A model generated the notes under the pieces. The model had not been told where the DNA came from and ran no database searches. It saw only the letters and a program-made list of their open reading frames with translations. From Solibacillus sp. FSL R7-0668 (GTDB lineage: Bacteria > Bacillota > Bacilli > Bacillales_A > Planococcaceae), in the NCBI RefSeq assembly GCF_038006205.1, contig NZ_JBBOUU010000001.1, forward strand, positions 3,848,001 through 3,912,000: 64,000 nt of DNA, in the 5' to 3' direction. A program made the position numbers and the translations under genes. Below are positions 1 to 9,343 of the stretch, piece by piece (the stretch's first letter is position 1; every line of letters starts with the position of its first letter).

Positions 1-325
1 CGACTAACTCATCCTGACGTTCTAACAAGAGTAATTTTTGCTCCTGTAGCTCTGCCTTATGACGAGAAAGCCTTTCTTCATACTCCTCTTTAACAGCCTC
101 GGCATAATTCCGCTTTTTATAGGCATAGTCCCTCATCATTTTCGCTTCCACCAGGTAACGCCATAATAAAAAGAAACCAATCAGTACGAACCATACAAGA
201 TTCATATAATATAGCGACACCCCTTGAAAGCCGCTATCTACAACTAAAATTAAATTAACAATCAACTGCAAACCTACTACAAACAGCAGCCAAGAGCTAT
301 GCTGGCGCAAAAACAAGCGTATCAT
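1..325 (-). CDS. Sensor histidine kinase, BceS-like, N-terminal part (cut by window edge)
   Basis: Only the first 108 codons are in the window; the gene runs off the left edge. The ATG at 325 overlaps the stop of the response-regulator gene by four bases (ATGA), so the two are translationally coupled. The protein starts MIRLFLRQHSSW and has two closely spaced membrane segments (about residues 11-30 and 39-57) with almost no extracellular loop. A charged, coiled-coil-like stretch follows. This is the layout of intramembrane-sensing kinases such as BceS, which respond to bacitracin-like peptides through an ABC transporter partner. The kinase domain and any transporter genes lie outside the window, so the ligand is unknown. 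Confidence 0.8.
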   Translation of the reverse strand, partial: MIRLFLRQHSSWLLFVVGLQLIVNLILVVDSGFQGVSLYYMNLVWFVLIGFFLLWRYLVEAKMMRDYAYKKRNYAEAVKEEYEERLSRHKAELQEQKLLLLERQDELV

Positions 326-1002
326 TCACTCACCGCCATATAGCCAAGCCCTTTTTTCGTTAAGATGACATCGACTAAACCAATTTCCTCTAAACGCTGG
401 CGCAAGCGATTGACATTGACCGTCAGCGTATTGTCATTGACAAAGCGCTCATCATCCCAAAGTTTACGCATTAAATCATCACGTGACACGATTTGCCCCT
501 TCACCTTCACTAAAACCTTTAAAATAAATAGCTCATTTTTTGTTAGCTCTACCTGCTTGTTTTGAAAATGGACAAGTGCACGGTCGTATTGGATTTCAGC
601 ACCGTTCCACGTTTCCACATCATGTTGCGCCACTTCCTGATAATCATAAGTACGGCGCAATAATGCTTGTACCTTTGCAAGTAGCACCTCCATATGAAAC
701 GGCTTTTGCACAAAATCATCGGCCCCCATTTGCATCGCCATTACCATATCCATTGGATGATCACGCGAAGATAAAAATAAAATAGGCACTTTCGATTGCG
801 CCCGAATTTCACGACACCAATGAAAGCCGTCAAATGCAGGTAGCTGAATATCAATTATGACGAGCTGCGGTTTTTGTTCTGAAAAAGTAGTCATCACCTG
901 ATGGAAGTTTTCCGGACCTACTACCTCAATATTCCACTGACGGAAGCGCTCCTCAATCAATGAAAAAATTGCCCCATCGTCTTCGATTAATAACACTTTC
1001 AA
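322..1002 (-). CDS. OmpR-family response regulator, BceR-like
   Basis: Two-component response regulator, about 226 residues, with an N-terminal receiver domain and a C-terminal winged-helix DNA-binding domain. The acidic pocket is at E7-D8-D9, the phospho-acceptor is Asp51 (in LVIIDIQLP), and the conserved Lys is in the FVQKPF motif. The C-terminal part (KNELFILKVL, DNTLTVNVNRLRQRL) is typical of OmpR/PhoB DNA-binding domains and closest in feel to BceR. I chose the TTG at 1002 because AAGGAG lies 10 bases upstream and the receiver starts there directly; the frame is open to 1035. It overlaps the downstream kinase gene, its presumed partner. Assignment to the bacitracin class rests on resemblance only. 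Confidence 0.85.
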   Translation of the reverse strand: MKVLLIEDDGAIFSLIEERFRQWNIEVVGPENFHQVMTTFSEQKPQLVIIDIQLPAFDGFHWCREIRAQSKVPILFLSSRDHPMDMVMAMQMGADDFVQKPFHMEVLLAKVQALLRRTYDYQEVAQHDVETWNGAEIQYDRALVHFQNKQVELTKNELFILKVLVKVKGQIVSRDDLMRKLWDDERFVNDNTLTVNVNRLRQRLEEIGLVDVILTKKGLGYMAVSE

Positions 1003-1065
1003 CTCACCCACACTCCTTCTCCCTTTATTATACAAAAAACACTATATTCGCGTATGGTTAAACTT

Positions 1066-1074
1066 TGTTATAAT
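1066..1074 (+). promoter_or_regulatory. Extended -10 element upstream of the LysR gene
   Basis: TGTTATAAT matches the extended -10 form TGnTATAAT. No TTGACA-like -35 is seen at the right distance, which is common for activator-dependent or autoregulated LysR promoters. Confidence 0.45.
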
Positions 1075-1106
1075 CGAGGCAATCATTGTTAGACGAGGTG
1101 AAAGAA

Positions 1107-1994
1107 ATGGATATTCGCCAAATTGAATATTTTGTAGAGGTTGCCAAGCAGCTCAGCTTCACAAAAGCAGCTGCCACACTGCATGTATCCCAGCCATCTA
1201 TTAGTAAAGCGATACAAAATTTTGAAGCAGAGCTCGGTGTACCACTATTTTACCGTTCATCCAAGCAGCTTGAACTAACGGATGCTGGTCAAGCGGTGCT
1301 CATCAATTCCATGCAAGTGCTCGAATCATTCCAAAACCTACGCTCTGAATTAACTGATTTAATGCAGCTAAAGAAGGGGCAAATCCGAATCGGTATCCCG
1401 CCAATCGTAGGCGCCGAATTTTTCTCACGTTTGATTAGCATGTACAAAGAACAAAATCCGTATATCGAAATCGTATTAACAGAGGTAGGCACCAAAAAAA
1501 TCCGTGAAGAAATTGATGTCGGCGAACTCGATATTGGCCTTGTATGCAGTGTCGCATCGACCAATGAAAATCTTGAAACCATTTGTTTTTTACGAGACCC
1601 TTTGCAACTGATTGTGCATGAAAATCATCCACTCGCACAAAAAAACAATATCACCATGGCTGATTTAACTAATGAAGCCTTTATTATTTACCGCAAAGAC
1701 TTTATCTTATATGACCGCATTATGGAAGAATGCTCGAAGCTTGGCTTTTCTCCAACAATTGCATGCGAAACGACACAAAAGGATCTGTTTATCGAAATGG
1801 TACAGGCTCAGCTCGGCATTGCTCTGCTCCCCCAAAAAATTGCTGAAAAAATCCCGTATCCCTCTATTAAATGCATTCCATTCAAAGAGGAAATTATTCA
1901 TCTTGAGCTCGGCATTACGTGGAAGAAAAATAAGTATCTCCCGTTTGCGGTACGTGAATTTATTCGACTCGCAAAGCAATTTGTACTTCATTAA
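1107..1994 (+). CDS. LysR-family transcriptional regulator
   Basis: About 295 residues. The N-terminal helix-turn-helix (MDIRQIEYFVEVAKQLSFTK, then SQPSISKAIQNFE) is followed by a periplasmic-binding-like effector domain from about residue 90. The start is the ATG at 1107 with a GAGGTG ribosome site 8 bases upstream; in-frame codons back to a TTG at 1086 lack such a site. An extended -10 (TGTTATAAT, 1066-1074) lies just upstream, without a convincing -35. The gene converges on malate synthase G with only a shared terminator between them. LysR proteins usually regulate divergent neighbours; here the divergent neighbour is the two-component system. The target and effector are unknown; the CidR/YwbI group is a possible relative. 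Confidence 0.85.
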   Translation: MDIRQIEYFVEVAKQLSFTKAAATLHVSQPSISKAIQNFEAELGVPLFYRSSKQLELTDAGQAVLINSMQVLESFQNLRSELTDLMQLKKGQIRIGIPPIVGAEFFSRLISMYKEQNPYIEIVLTEVGTKKIREEIDVGELDIGLVCSVASTNENLETICFLRDPLQLIVHENHPLAQKNNITMADLTNEAFIIYRKDFILYDRIMEECSKLGFSPTIACETTQKDLFIEMVQAQLGIALLPQKIAEKIPYPSIKCIPFKEEIIHLELGITWKKNKYLPFAVREFIRLAKQFVLH

Positions 1995-2001
1995 AAAAGG
2001 A

Positions 2002-2028
2002 CTATCCAGAAATAGGTATTCTGGATAG
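2002..2028. terminator. Bidirectional terminator between the LysR gene and glcB
   Basis: Ten-base perfect inverted repeat (2002-2011 with 2019-2028). On the minus strand it is followed by CCTTTTTTAA and on the plus strand by an AT-rich tail, so it can serve both converging genes. Confidence 0.8.
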
Positions 2029-2039
2029 CCCCCATATTT

Positions 2040-4217
2040 TTAAGCATTTACTTTTTGTTTAGCCTTCGCTTCAATACGCTTTTTGTGTAAAATCGGCTCT
2101 GTATACCCACTTGGCTGATCATAGCCTTTAAATACTAAGTCACTCGCCGCTTGGAATGCGACTGACTCCTCATAATTAGCTGACATCGGTGTATAAGCTG
2201 CATCATCTGCATTTTGCTCATCCACTACCTTTGCCATACGCTTTAATGTTTCTTCCACTTGCGCTGCTGTACAAATGCCGTGGTGTAACCAGTTTGCTAC
2301 ATGCTGACTTGAAATACGCAATGTCGCACGGTCTTCCATTAAGCCGATATTATTAATATCTGGAACCTTCGAACAACCAACCCCATGCTCTACCCAGCGC
2401 ACAACATAACCTAAAATTCCTTGTGCATTATTATCCAACTCTTGCTGAATCTCCTCAGGTGACCAATCTGTAGACGGCGCAACTGGAATTTGTAAAATCG
2501 CATCTTGTAAATCCTCAGACGTTACGATTCCTTTTTGCACCTCTTTTACGTCCACTTCATGGTAATGCGTTGCGTGTAAAGTCGCTGCTGTTGGTGATGG
2601 AACCCAGGCTGTATTCGCACCTGCTTGCGGATGGCCAATTTTTTGTTTGATCATTTCAGCCATTAAATCCGGCATCGCCCACATCCCTTTACCAATTTGA
2701 GCGCGACCTTGTAAGCCGGCATTTAAGCCTACGATTACATTGGATTTTTCATAGGATGTTAACCAAGTCGATGCTTTCATTTCACCTTTACGAATCATCG
2801 CCCCCGCTTCCATCGACGTATGAATTTCATCACCCGTACGATCTAAGAAGCCTGTATTAATGAAAACAACACGGTTCTTTACTTCTTTGATACATGCTTT
2901 TAAATTTAGGGATGTGCGGCGCTCCTCATCCATAACCCCAATTTTTAATGTATCGCGCTCTAAGCCAATTAAATCTTCTACCTGTGTAAATAGTTTATTA
3001 GCAAACGCCACTTCTGCTGGACCATGCATTTTTGGCTTTACAATATATACAGAGCCTTTTTGCGAATTTTTATGCTGTCCGTTGCCTAACACTTCATGCT
3101 TCGCGATTAAGCTTGTAATCACGCCATCCATAATACCTTCAGGAACTTCATTGCCATCCTTATCTAAAATGGCCGGGTTTGTCATTAAATGACCTACGTT
3201 ACGAATAAACATCAGCGAACGCCCGTTCAACGTTACTGTCTCGCCATTTAGCCCTGTGTATAAACGGTTTGGATTTAATGTACGTGTCATTGTTTTTGAG
3301 CCTTTTTCAAAAGTTGCTGAAAGGTCGCCTTTCATTAGCCCCAGCCAGTTGGAATACACCTCAACCTTATCCTCTGCGTCTACTGCTGCTACAGAATCCT
3401 CGCAGTCCATAATCGTTGTCACGGCTGACTCTAAATACACATCCTTCACACCTGCTGCATCCTCTTTACCAATTGGATGATTGCGGTCAATTTGAATTTC
3501 AATGTGTAGGTCATTATTTTTCAATAAAATAGCTGTCGGTGCACTGGCATCCCCATTGTAACCAATTAATTTTTCTGCTTGTGCGAGCGTTGTGTTTGTT
3601 CCATCTGCTAATGTCACTTCAAGTCTACCCGCGGCAATGACATAGCACGTTGCATCTGCATGCGAACCTTGCTGTAAAGCGGCTGCCTTATTTAAAAAGT
3701 CCTTTGCATAAGCGATTACTTTATTGCCACGTATCGGATTATAGCCTTTACCAGCTTCAGCTCCATCTTCATCACTAATTACATCCGTGCCGTAAAGCGC
3801 ATCATAAAAACTACCCCAACGTGCATTTGCTGCATTAATTGCATAGCGCGCATTACTTACAGGTACTACTAACTGTGGCCCAGCCTGCAATGCAATTTCA
3901 TCATCTACATTTTCAGTCTCTACTTTATAATCTTCTATTTTAGGCTCTAAGTAGCCGATTTCTTGTAAAAAGGATTTATACTGATCAAAGTTAAAATTAT
4001 TTTTATTTTCCTTATGCCAGTTATTAATTTGTGCTTGTAACTCCTCACGACGTACTAATAGTGCTTTATTTTCTGGTGCCAACTCATGAATTAATTGATC
4101 AAAGCCTGCCCAAAAGCTTTCCTGTTCTACACCGCTTTCAGGTAATACATGATTATTAATAAAATCTGCTAATTGCTCAGCTACTTGTAAATTTCCAACT
4201 TGCACATAATTCGTCAT
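2040..4217 (-). CDS. glcB: Malate synthase G
   Basis: Condenses glyoxylate with acetyl-CoA to malate in the cytoplasm (glyoxylate bypass or glycolate use). At 725 residues it has the length of the large monomeric G isoform, not the roughly 530-residue A form. Active-site landmarks of the E. coli enzyme are present: the Arg in [11 protein letters not shown], the acidic stretch GVMDEERR, the Asp in [11 protein letters not shown], and the Cys in GVGCSKVPD located 14 residues before the Asp in LMEDRATLR, the same spacing as Cys617/Asp631. The ribosome site is AGGGGG upstream of the ATG. A perfect -10 TATAAT (4262-4267) has a weak -35 (TTATTT) at 17 bases. No isocitrate lyase gene is adjacent. The gene occupies the position after tuf where Bacillus subtilis has other genes. 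Confidence 0.95.
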   Translation of the reverse strand: MTNYVQVGNLQVAEQLADFINNHVLPESGVEQESFWAGFDQLIHELAPENKALLVRREELQAQINNWHKENKNNFNFDQYKSFLQEIGYLEPKIEDYKVETENVDDEIALQAGPQLVVPVSNARYAINAANARWGSFYDALYGTDVISDEDGAEAGKGYNPIRGNKVIAYAKDFLNKAAALQQGSHADATCYVIAAGRLEVTLADGTNTTLAQAEKLIGYNGDASAPTAILLKNNDLHIEIQIDRNHPIGKEDAAGVKDVYLESAVTTIMDCEDSVAAVDAEDKVEVYSNWLGLMKGDLSATFEKGSKTMTRTLNPNRLYTGLNGETVTLNGRSLMFIRNVGHLMTNPAILDKDGNEVPEGIMDGVITSLIAKHEVLGNGQHKNSQKGSVYIVKPKMHGPAEVAFANKLFTQVEDLIGLERDTLKIGVMDEERRTSLNLKACIKEVKNRVVFINTGFLDRTGDEIHTSMEAGAMIRKGEMKASTWLTSYEKSNVIVGLNAGLQGRAQIGKGMWAMPDLMAEMIKQKIGHPQAGANTAWVPSPTAATLHATHYHEVDVKEVQKGIVTSEDLQDAILQIPVAPSTDWSPEEIQQELDNNAQGILGYVVRWVEHGVGCSKVPDINNIGLMEDRATLRISSQHVANWLHHGICTAAQVEETLKRMAKVVDEQNADDAAYTPMSANYEESVAFQAASDLVFKGYDQPSGYTEPILHKKRIEAKAKQKVNA

Positions 4218-4340
4218 AAAAAATCCCCCTTCAATTGAACAATCCCCTGTTCTTAAGGAAGATTATACTTGAAGCTGGCACTATAAATAAAATACATATT
4301 TCGAATAAACATTATGCCTTTTAACTATATTGAATGCAAA

Positions 4341-4374
4341 AAAACACCTTGTAAGCGTCCCTACAAGGTGTTTT
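4341..4374 (-). terminator. Intrinsic terminator after tuf
   Basis: Thirteen-base inverted repeat (4341-4353 with 4362-4374), followed on the minus strand by a run of seven T. It closes the str-operon transcript before glcB. Confidence 0.9.
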
Positions 4375-4396
4375 GAACCTTAGCTAAAAGCTAAAA

Positions 4397-5584
4397 TTAT
4401 TTTTGGATAGTAGCAACTACGCCAGCGCCTACAGTACGGCCACCCTCACGGATAGAGAATTTAGTACCTTCTTCAAGAGCGATTGGAGCGATTAATTCTA
4501 CAGTCATTTCGATGTTATCGCCAGGCATAACCATTTCTACGCCTTCTGGTAACATACAAATACCAGTTACGTCAGTTGTACGGAAGTAGAACTGAGGACG
4601 GTAGTTAGAGAAGAATGGAGTATGACGTCCACCCTCTTCTTTTGATAATACATAAACTTCTGCTTTGAAGTTTGTGTGTGGAGTGATTGAACCTGGTTTA
4701 GCTAATACTTGACCACGTTGGATGTCTTCACGAGCAACACCACGTAATAAAGCACCAATGTTGTCACCAGCTTCAGCGTAATCTAATAATTTACGGAACA
4801 TTTCTACACCAGTTACAGTTGTAGATTTAGCTTCTTCAGTGATACCGATGATTTCTACTACGTCACCAACTTTAACTTGACCACGTTCAACACGGCCAGT
4901 TGCAACTGTACCACGACCAGTGATAGAGAATACGTCCTCTACTGGCATCATGAATGGTTTGTCAGTTTGACGCTCTGGAGTTGGGATGTACTCATCAACA
5001 GCGTTCATTAATTCAACGATTTTTTCTTCCCACTCAGGCTCACCTTCAAGAGCTTTAAGAGCAGAACCTTTGATTACAGGAATATCGTCGCCTGGGAATT
5101 CATATTCAGATAGTAGGTCACGGATTTCCATTTCTACTAATTCTAATAATTCTTCGTCGTCAACCATATCACATTTGTTCATGAATACTACTAAGTAAGG
5201 AACACCTACTTGACGAGATAAAAGGATGTGCTCACGAGTTTGTGGCATTGGACCATCAGCAGCAGATACTACTAAGATACCGCCATCCATTTGTGCAGCA
5301 CCAGTGATCATGTTTTTAACATAGTCAGCGTGTCCTGGGCAGTCTACGTGTGCGTAGTGACGAGTTTCAGTTTCATACTCAACGTGTGAAGTATTGATTG
5401 TAATACCACGTTCTTTTTCTTCTGGTGCGTTGTCTACGTCAGCATATGATTTAGCTTCCCCACCCATTTTTTTAGAAAGAACTGTTGCGATTGCAGCAGT
5501 TAAAGTTGTTTTACCATGGTCAACGTGTCCGATTGTACCAACGTTAGCATGCGTTTTTGAACGGTCAAATTTTTCTTTAGCCAT
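4397..5584 (-). CDS. tuf: Elongation factor Tu
   Basis: GTPase that delivers aminoacyl-tRNA to the ribosomal A site. It is 395 residues, normal for Bacillales. The P-loop GHVDHGKT is at residues 19-26; DCPGH, NKCD and the following beta-barrel domains II and III are complete, ending in [10 protein letters not shown] near the C terminus. The ribosome site GAGGAGG precedes the ATG. It is last in the rpsL-rpsG-fusA-tuf series but also has its own near-consensus promoter at 5694-5722 and a leader holding a 24-base palindrome. It is followed by a strong terminator rather than by the S10 operon genes. Confidence 0.99.
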   Translation of the reverse strand: MAKEKFDRSKTHANVGTIGHVDHGKTTLTAAIATVLSKKMGGEAKSYADVDNAPEEKERGITINTSHVEYETETRHYAHVDCPGHADYVKNMITGAAQMDGGILVVSAADGPMPQTREHILLSRQVGVPYLVVFMNKCDMVDDEELLELVEMEIRDLLSEYEFPGDDIPVIKGSALKALEGEPEWEEKIVELMNAVDEYIPTPERQTDKPFMMPVEDVFSITGRGTVATGRVERGQVKVGDVVEIIGITEEAKSTTVTGVEMFRKLLDYAEAGDNIGALLRGVAREDIQRGQVLAKPGSITPHTNFKAEVYVLSKEEGGRHTPFFSNYRPQFYFRTTDVTGICMLPEGVEMVMPGDNIEMTVELIAPIALEEGTKFSIREGGRTVGAGVVATIQK

Positions 5585-5645
5585 TAGAAAATGCCTCCTC
5601 AGAGTTATGTTTTATTTTATTTTAAAATATATACTAAAATTGCTG

Positions 5646-5669
5646 ACTATAGATGGGCCCATCTATAGT
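5646..5669. repeat. 24-base perfect palindrome in the tuf leader
   Basis: Perfect dyad centred between 5657 and 5658 (core GATGGGCCCATC). It lies 20-40 bases downstream of the predicted tuf transcription start and about 60 bases before the start codon. There is no following T-run, so it is not an ordinary terminator. It may be a 5' mRNA-stabilising hairpin or a protein-binding dyad. Confidence 0.7.
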
Positions 5670-5693
5670 TCCGCAATCATAGCTTACAAATTA

Positions 5694-5722
5694 TTTATAC
5701 TTGATGCAAGATGAAATTTCAA
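5694..5722 (-). promoter_or_regulatory. Sigma-A promoter for tuf
   Basis: On the minus strand TTGAAA (5717-5722), a 17-base spacer, then TATAAA (5694-5699). It lies directly behind the fusA stop codon, so tuf can be transcribed independently of fusA. This predicts a leader of about 100 bases that includes the palindrome at 5646-5669. Confidence 0.7.
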
Positions 5723-7801
5723 TTATTCACCTTTATTTTTTTTGATAATTTCTTCTGCAATTGATTTTGGTACATCTTCATAGTGATCGAACACCATTGA
5801 GAATACACCGCGACCTTGTGTTGCAGAACGTAAAGTTGTAGCATAGCCGAACATTTCAGCTAATGGTACCATTGCGCGTACTACTTGAGAGTTACCGCGA
5901 GCTTCCATACCCTCAACGCGTCCGCGACGAGCAGTAATGTTACCCATGATATCACCAAGGTACTCTTCTGGAATTACAACTTCAACTTTCATCATTGGCT
6001 CTAATAAAGCTGGGCTACATTTTTTAGCAGCTTCTTTTAATGCCATAGAAGCAGCGATTTTGAATGCCATCTCATTCGAGTCAACATCATGGTAAGAACC
6101 GAATACTAATTTCGCTTTAATATCGATTAATGGGTAACCAGCAATTACACCGCGATCTAAAGAATCACGTAAACCAGCTTCTACAGCAGGAATGTATTCA
6201 CGAGGTACAACACCACCAACGATAGCGTTTTCGAATTCAAAGCCTTTACCTTCTTCGTTTGGAGAGAACTCGATCGTTACGTCACCGTATTGACCGCGAC
6301 CACCAGATTGACGAGTGAATTTACCTTGAACTTTAGCTTCAGAACGGAATGTCTCACGGTAAGATACCATTGGAGCACCAACGTTTGCATCAACTTTAAA
6401 TTCACGGCGCATACGGTCAACTAGGATGTCTAAGTGTAACTCACCCATACCAGAGATGATCGTTTGTCCAGTTTCTGTGTCAGTGTGAGCACGGAAAGTT
6501 GGATCTTCTTCTTGTAATTTAGCTAATGCTTGACCCATCTTATCTTGGTCAGCTTTAGATTTTGGTTCTACAGATAAAGAGATAACTGGCTCTGGGAACT
6601 CCATAGACTCTAAAATAACAAGGTTTTTATCGTCACATAAAGTATCACCAGTTGAAGTATCTTTAAGACCTACAGCAGCAGCGATATCACCTGCGAATAC
6701 TTTTGAAATCTCTTCACGAGAGTTAGCGTGCATTTGTAGGATACGACCTACACGCTCACGTTTACCTTTAGAAGAGTTTTGTACGTAAGAACCAGCTTCT
6801 AATGTACCAGAGTACACACGGAAGAATGTTAACTTACCTACGAATGGGTCAGTCATTACTTTGAATGCAAGCGCTGAGAATGGCTCTTCATCAGAAGAAT
6901 GACGGATGATTTCTTCTTCACCATCAATGTCAGTACCTTTAATGTCAGGAACATCCGTTGGAGCTGGAAGATAATCAACAGCTGCATCTAGCATTTTACG
7001 AACACCTTTGTGTTTGAATGCTGTACCACAAAGTACTGGGTAGAATTCTACCGCGATAGTAGCTTTACGGATTGCTGCTTTTAATTCTTCTTTAGTAATT
7101 TCTTCGCCTTCTAAGTATTTCTCCATAAGATCTTCATCAACACTTGCAACAGCGTCGATTAATTTCTCACGGTACTCTTCAGCTTGTGCTTTATGAGATT
7201 CTGGAATCTCACCAACTGTTACTGCAGTACCCTCTTCGTTACCGTAGAATGTAGCGTTCATTTCTACTAAGTCGATGATAGCTGAGAACTCGTCTTCTGC
7301 ACCAATTGGTAATTGGATTGGGTGAGCGTTTGCTTGTAAACGTTCATGTAATGTTCCTAAAGAATATAAGAAATCTGCACCCATTTTATCCATTTTGTTG
7401 ATGAATACGATACGAGGAACCCCGTAAGTAGTAGCTTGACGCCATACTGTTTCAGTTTGAGGCTCAACACCTGATTGAGCATCTAATACTGTTACAGCAC
7501 CATCAAGTACACGTAAAGAACGTTCTACTTCTACAGTGAAGTCTACGTGTCCAGGAGTATCGATGATGTTGATACGGTGACCAGCCCATTGTGCTGTTGT
7601 AGCAGCAGAAGTGATTGTGATACCACGTTCTTGCTCTTGCTCCATCCAGTCCATTTGAGCTCCACCGTCATGCGTTTCACCGATTTTGTGAATCTTACCA
7701 GTGTAATAAAGGATACGCTCAGTTGTTGTTGTTTTACCAGCATCAATGTGAGCCATGATCCCAATATTACGAGTATTCTCTAGAGAGAATTCGCGTTTCA
7801 T
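5723..7801 (-). CDS. fusA: Elongation factor G
   Basis: Ribosomal translocase GTPase, 692 residues, full length. The P-loop AHIDAGKT is at residues 17-24; the switch region [17 protein letters not shown] and NKMDKMGAD follow, then domains II-V including [12 protein letters not shown] and GYPLIDIKA. The AAGGAG ribosome site precedes the ATG. It sits between rpsG, from which it is separated by a terminator-like hairpin, and tuf, so its dose could be set separately from the S12/S7 genes. Confidence 0.99.
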   Translation of the reverse strand: MKREFSLENTRNIGIMAHIDAGKTTTTERILYYTGKIHKIGETHDGGAQMDWMEQEQERGITITSAATTAQWAGHRINIIDTPGHVDFTVEVERSLRVLDGAVTVLDAQSGVEPQTETVWRQATTYGVPRIVFINKMDKMGADFLYSLGTLHERLQANAHPIQLPIGAEDEFSAIIDLVEMNATFYGNEEGTAVTVGEIPESHKAQAEEYREKLIDAVASVDEDLMEKYLEGEEITKEELKAAIRKATIAVEFYPVLCGTAFKHKGVRKMLDAAVDYLPAPTDVPDIKGTDIDGEEEIIRHSSDEEPFSALAFKVMTDPFVGKLTFFRVYSGTLEAGSYVQNSSKGKRERVGRILQMHANSREEISKVFAGDIAAAVGLKDTSTGDTLCDDKNLVILESMEFPEPVISLSVEPKSKADQDKMGQALAKLQEEDPTFRAHTDTETGQTIISGMGELHLDILVDRMRREFKVDANVGAPMVSYRETFRSEAKVQGKFTRQSGGRGQYGDVTIEFSPNEEGKGFEFENAIVGGVVPREYIPAVEAGLRDSLDRGVIAGYPLIDIKAKLVFGSYHDVDSNEMAFKIAASMALKEAAKKCSPALLEPMMKVEVVIPEEYLGDIMGNITARRGRVEGMEARGNSQVVRAMVPLAEMFGYATTLRSATQGRGVFSMVFDHYEDVPKSIAEEIIKKNKGE

Positions 7802-7847
7802 AGGAAATTTCTCCTTCCATATTGGGTTAACTGTTTAGATAAAAAAC

Positions 7848-7874
7848 CTTAAGCTCTAGCAAGCTAGAGCTAAG
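7848..7874 (-). terminator. Terminator-like hairpin between rpsG and fusA
   Basis: On the minus strand a nine-base perfect stem (7852-7860 with 7863-7871), extended by a bulged outer part, has a 2-base loop. Four bases later comes GGTTTTTT. It probably attenuates transcription from the S12/S7 genes into fusA. Confidence 0.65.
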
Positions 7875-7880
7875 TTTAAA

Positions 7881-8351
7881 TTACCAACGGTAGTGAGCAA
7901 ACGCTTTGTTCGCTTCTGCCATTTTGTGCATATCTTCACGTTTCTTAACTGAAGCACCAGTGTTGTTTGATGCATCTAAGATTTCGTTAGCTAAACGCTC
8001 TTCCATCGTTTTTTCACCACGAAGACGAGAATAGTTAACTAAATAACGTAAACCTAAAGTTGTACGACGTTCTGGACGAACTTCTACTGGTACTTGGTAG
8101 TTAGAACCACCAACACGACGAGCGCGTACTTCTAATACTGGCATTACGTTGTTTAATGCAGCTTCAAATACTTCTAAAGCATTTTGACCCGAACGCTCTT
8201 GAACTAATTCAAAAGCTCCGTATAAAATCTTTTGAGAAGTACCTCTTTTACCATCAATCATCATTTTGTTGATTAAACGAGTTACTAGTTTCGAATTATA
8301 AATTGGATCTGGTAACACGTCACGTTTGGAAACAGGACCTTTACGAGGCAT
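7881..8351 (-). CDS. rpsG: 30S ribosomal protein S7
   Basis: Binds the 3' major domain of 16S rRNA and nucleates assembly of the 30S head. It is 156 residues from the ATG at 8351 ([16 protein letters not shown]), the usual S7 start. AAAGGAGG lies 7 bases upstream; the in-frame codons further upstream contain the ribosome site itself and are not coding. It follows rpsL by 41 bases in the str operon. Confidence 0.98.
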   Translation of the reverse strand: MPRKGPVSKRDVLPDPIYNSKLVTRLINKMMIDGKRGTSQKILYGAFELVQERSGQNALEVFEAALNNVMPVLEVRARRVGGSNYQVPVEVRPERRTTLGLRYLVNYSRLRGEKTMEERLANEILDASNNTGASVKKREDMHKMAEANKAFAHYRW

Positions 8352-8392
8352 GTGTTTTCCTCCTTTCAAATAGTGGTCTATATAAAATTAAA

Positions 8393-8812
8393 TTATTTTT
8401 TTTCTTTAGGGCGTTTTGTTCCGTATTTAGAACGTGATTGTAAACGACCGTTTACACCAGCTGTATCAAGAGCACCACGTACGATATGGTAACGAACACC
8501 CGCTAAGTCTTTTACGCGTCCGCCACGGATAAGAACTACACTGTGTTCTTGTAAGTTGTGGCCTTCACCTGGGATATACGCAGTAACCTCAAGTTGGTTA
8601 GTTAAGCGTACACGAGCATATTTACGTAAAGCCGAGTTCGGTTTACGTGGTGTCATTGTACCTACACGAGTACAAACTCCGCGTTTTTGTGGAGATTTAA
8701 CGTCAGTTAAAGATTTTTTAAATGAGTTATAACCTTTGTTTAACGCTGGAGATTTTGATTTCGTGCTTTTAGATTGACGAGGCTTACGTACTAATTGGTT
8801 AATTGTAGGCAT
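8393..8812 (-). CDS. rpsL: 30S ribosomal protein S12, with unusual streptomycin-site residues
   Basis: Decoding-centre protein of the small subunit, 139 residues, with the long Firmicute N-terminal insertion ([10 protein letters not shown]). Two positions stand out. The motif usually read as [11 protein letters not shown] here reads [11 protein letters not shown] (Arg56, codon CGT). The loop usually read VKDLPGVRYH here reads [10 protein letters not shown] (Ala104, codon GCG). These equal Bacillus subtilis Lys56 (Mycobacterium tuberculosis Lys43) and the conserved Pro two residues after Lys101-Asp102. Lys-to-Arg at the first position is a known streptomycin-resistance change that does not make ribosomes hyperaccurate. 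The rest of the protein is intact. The GGGAGG ribosome site precedes the ATG. Confidence 0.98.
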   Translation of the reverse strand: MPTINQLVRKPRQSKSTKSKSPALNKGYNSFKKSLTDVKSPQKRGVCTRVGTMTPRKPNSALRKYARVRLTNQLEVTAYIPGEGHNLQEHSVVLIRGGRVKDLAGVRYHIVRGALDTAGVNGRLQSRSKYGTKRPKEKK

Positions 8813-8913
8813 CGATTTGTCCTCCCTTCATTTTTTCCTTTTTTCAATACCACACATCCAGGTGGTTCATTTTTTGGGTAAAAACAAAGTCTTTGTGTAT
8901 TTTTACACAAAAA

Positions 8914-9165
8914 CTACATCGCAGTAATCGCAACAACCGCAGCTCCAACATGAATGCCGCAAGCTTTTCCAAGTTCTTTCTTTGAATTGACGTGATAAAC
9001 TGGTACACCAATTTCTTTCGCGAGAAGAATGGCCGGATCGGTTACCCAATTGTCTGCATCAATTGCGACGAAAAGAGCTGTTACTTGTCCAGCACGCATT
9101 GCTTTCACTGCTTGCTTTATACCTATGATTGTTTGACTAGCCTGTTTTACTTGATCGTAAGACAT
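8914..9165 (-). CDS. rplGB: L7Ae-family ribosomal protein (YbxF-like)
   Basis: Small kink-turn RNA-binding protein of the L7Ae/L30e/Gadd45 family, 83 residues. The family core is visible in KQAVKAMRAGQVTALFVAIDAD and the C-terminal CGIHVGAAVVAI. The start at 9165 (MSYDQVKQ) is preferred because AGGAGG then lies 8 bases upstream; the ATG two codons earlier is only 2 bases from it. It lies between rpoC and rpsL, as in Bacillus subtilis, but here a terminator and a near-consensus promoter separate it from rpoC. It is therefore the first gene of the str operon transcript. Confidence 0.93.
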   Translation of the reverse strand: MSYDQVKQASQTIIGIKQAVKAMRAGQVTALFVAIDADNWVTDPAILLAKEIGVPVYHVNSKKELGKACGIHVGAAVVAITAM

Positions 9166-9210
9166 TTTCATATCCTCCTAAGTACAGACAGCTAACTATC
9201 AACCTTCAAT

Positions 9211-9239
9211 ATATTATCATTCCAAACTTACACTGTCAA
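9211..9239 (-). promoter_or_regulatory. Sigma-A promoter of the L7Ae-like gene and str operon
   Basis: Minus strand TTGACA (9234-9239), exactly 17 bases, TAATAT (9211-9216). This is one of the best promoters in the window, placed about 45 bases upstream of the L7Ae-like start codon. Confidence 0.85.
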
Positions 9240-9299
9240 CCAATATCTTACGAAAAGATCATTAGTTTATTTTGCTTTAAAGAAATGCCTTAGAAAAAC

Positions 9300-9324
9300 T
9301 CCGGTAGAGACTAACTCTACCGGA
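9300..9324 (-). terminator. Intrinsic terminator after rpoC
   Basis: Ten-base stem (9300-9309 with 9315-9324) plus outer pairs, followed on the minus strand by TTTTTCTAAG. It ends the rpoC transcript ahead of the str promoter. Confidence 0.88.
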
Positions 9325-9343
9325 ATTGTAATTATTGTAAGGC

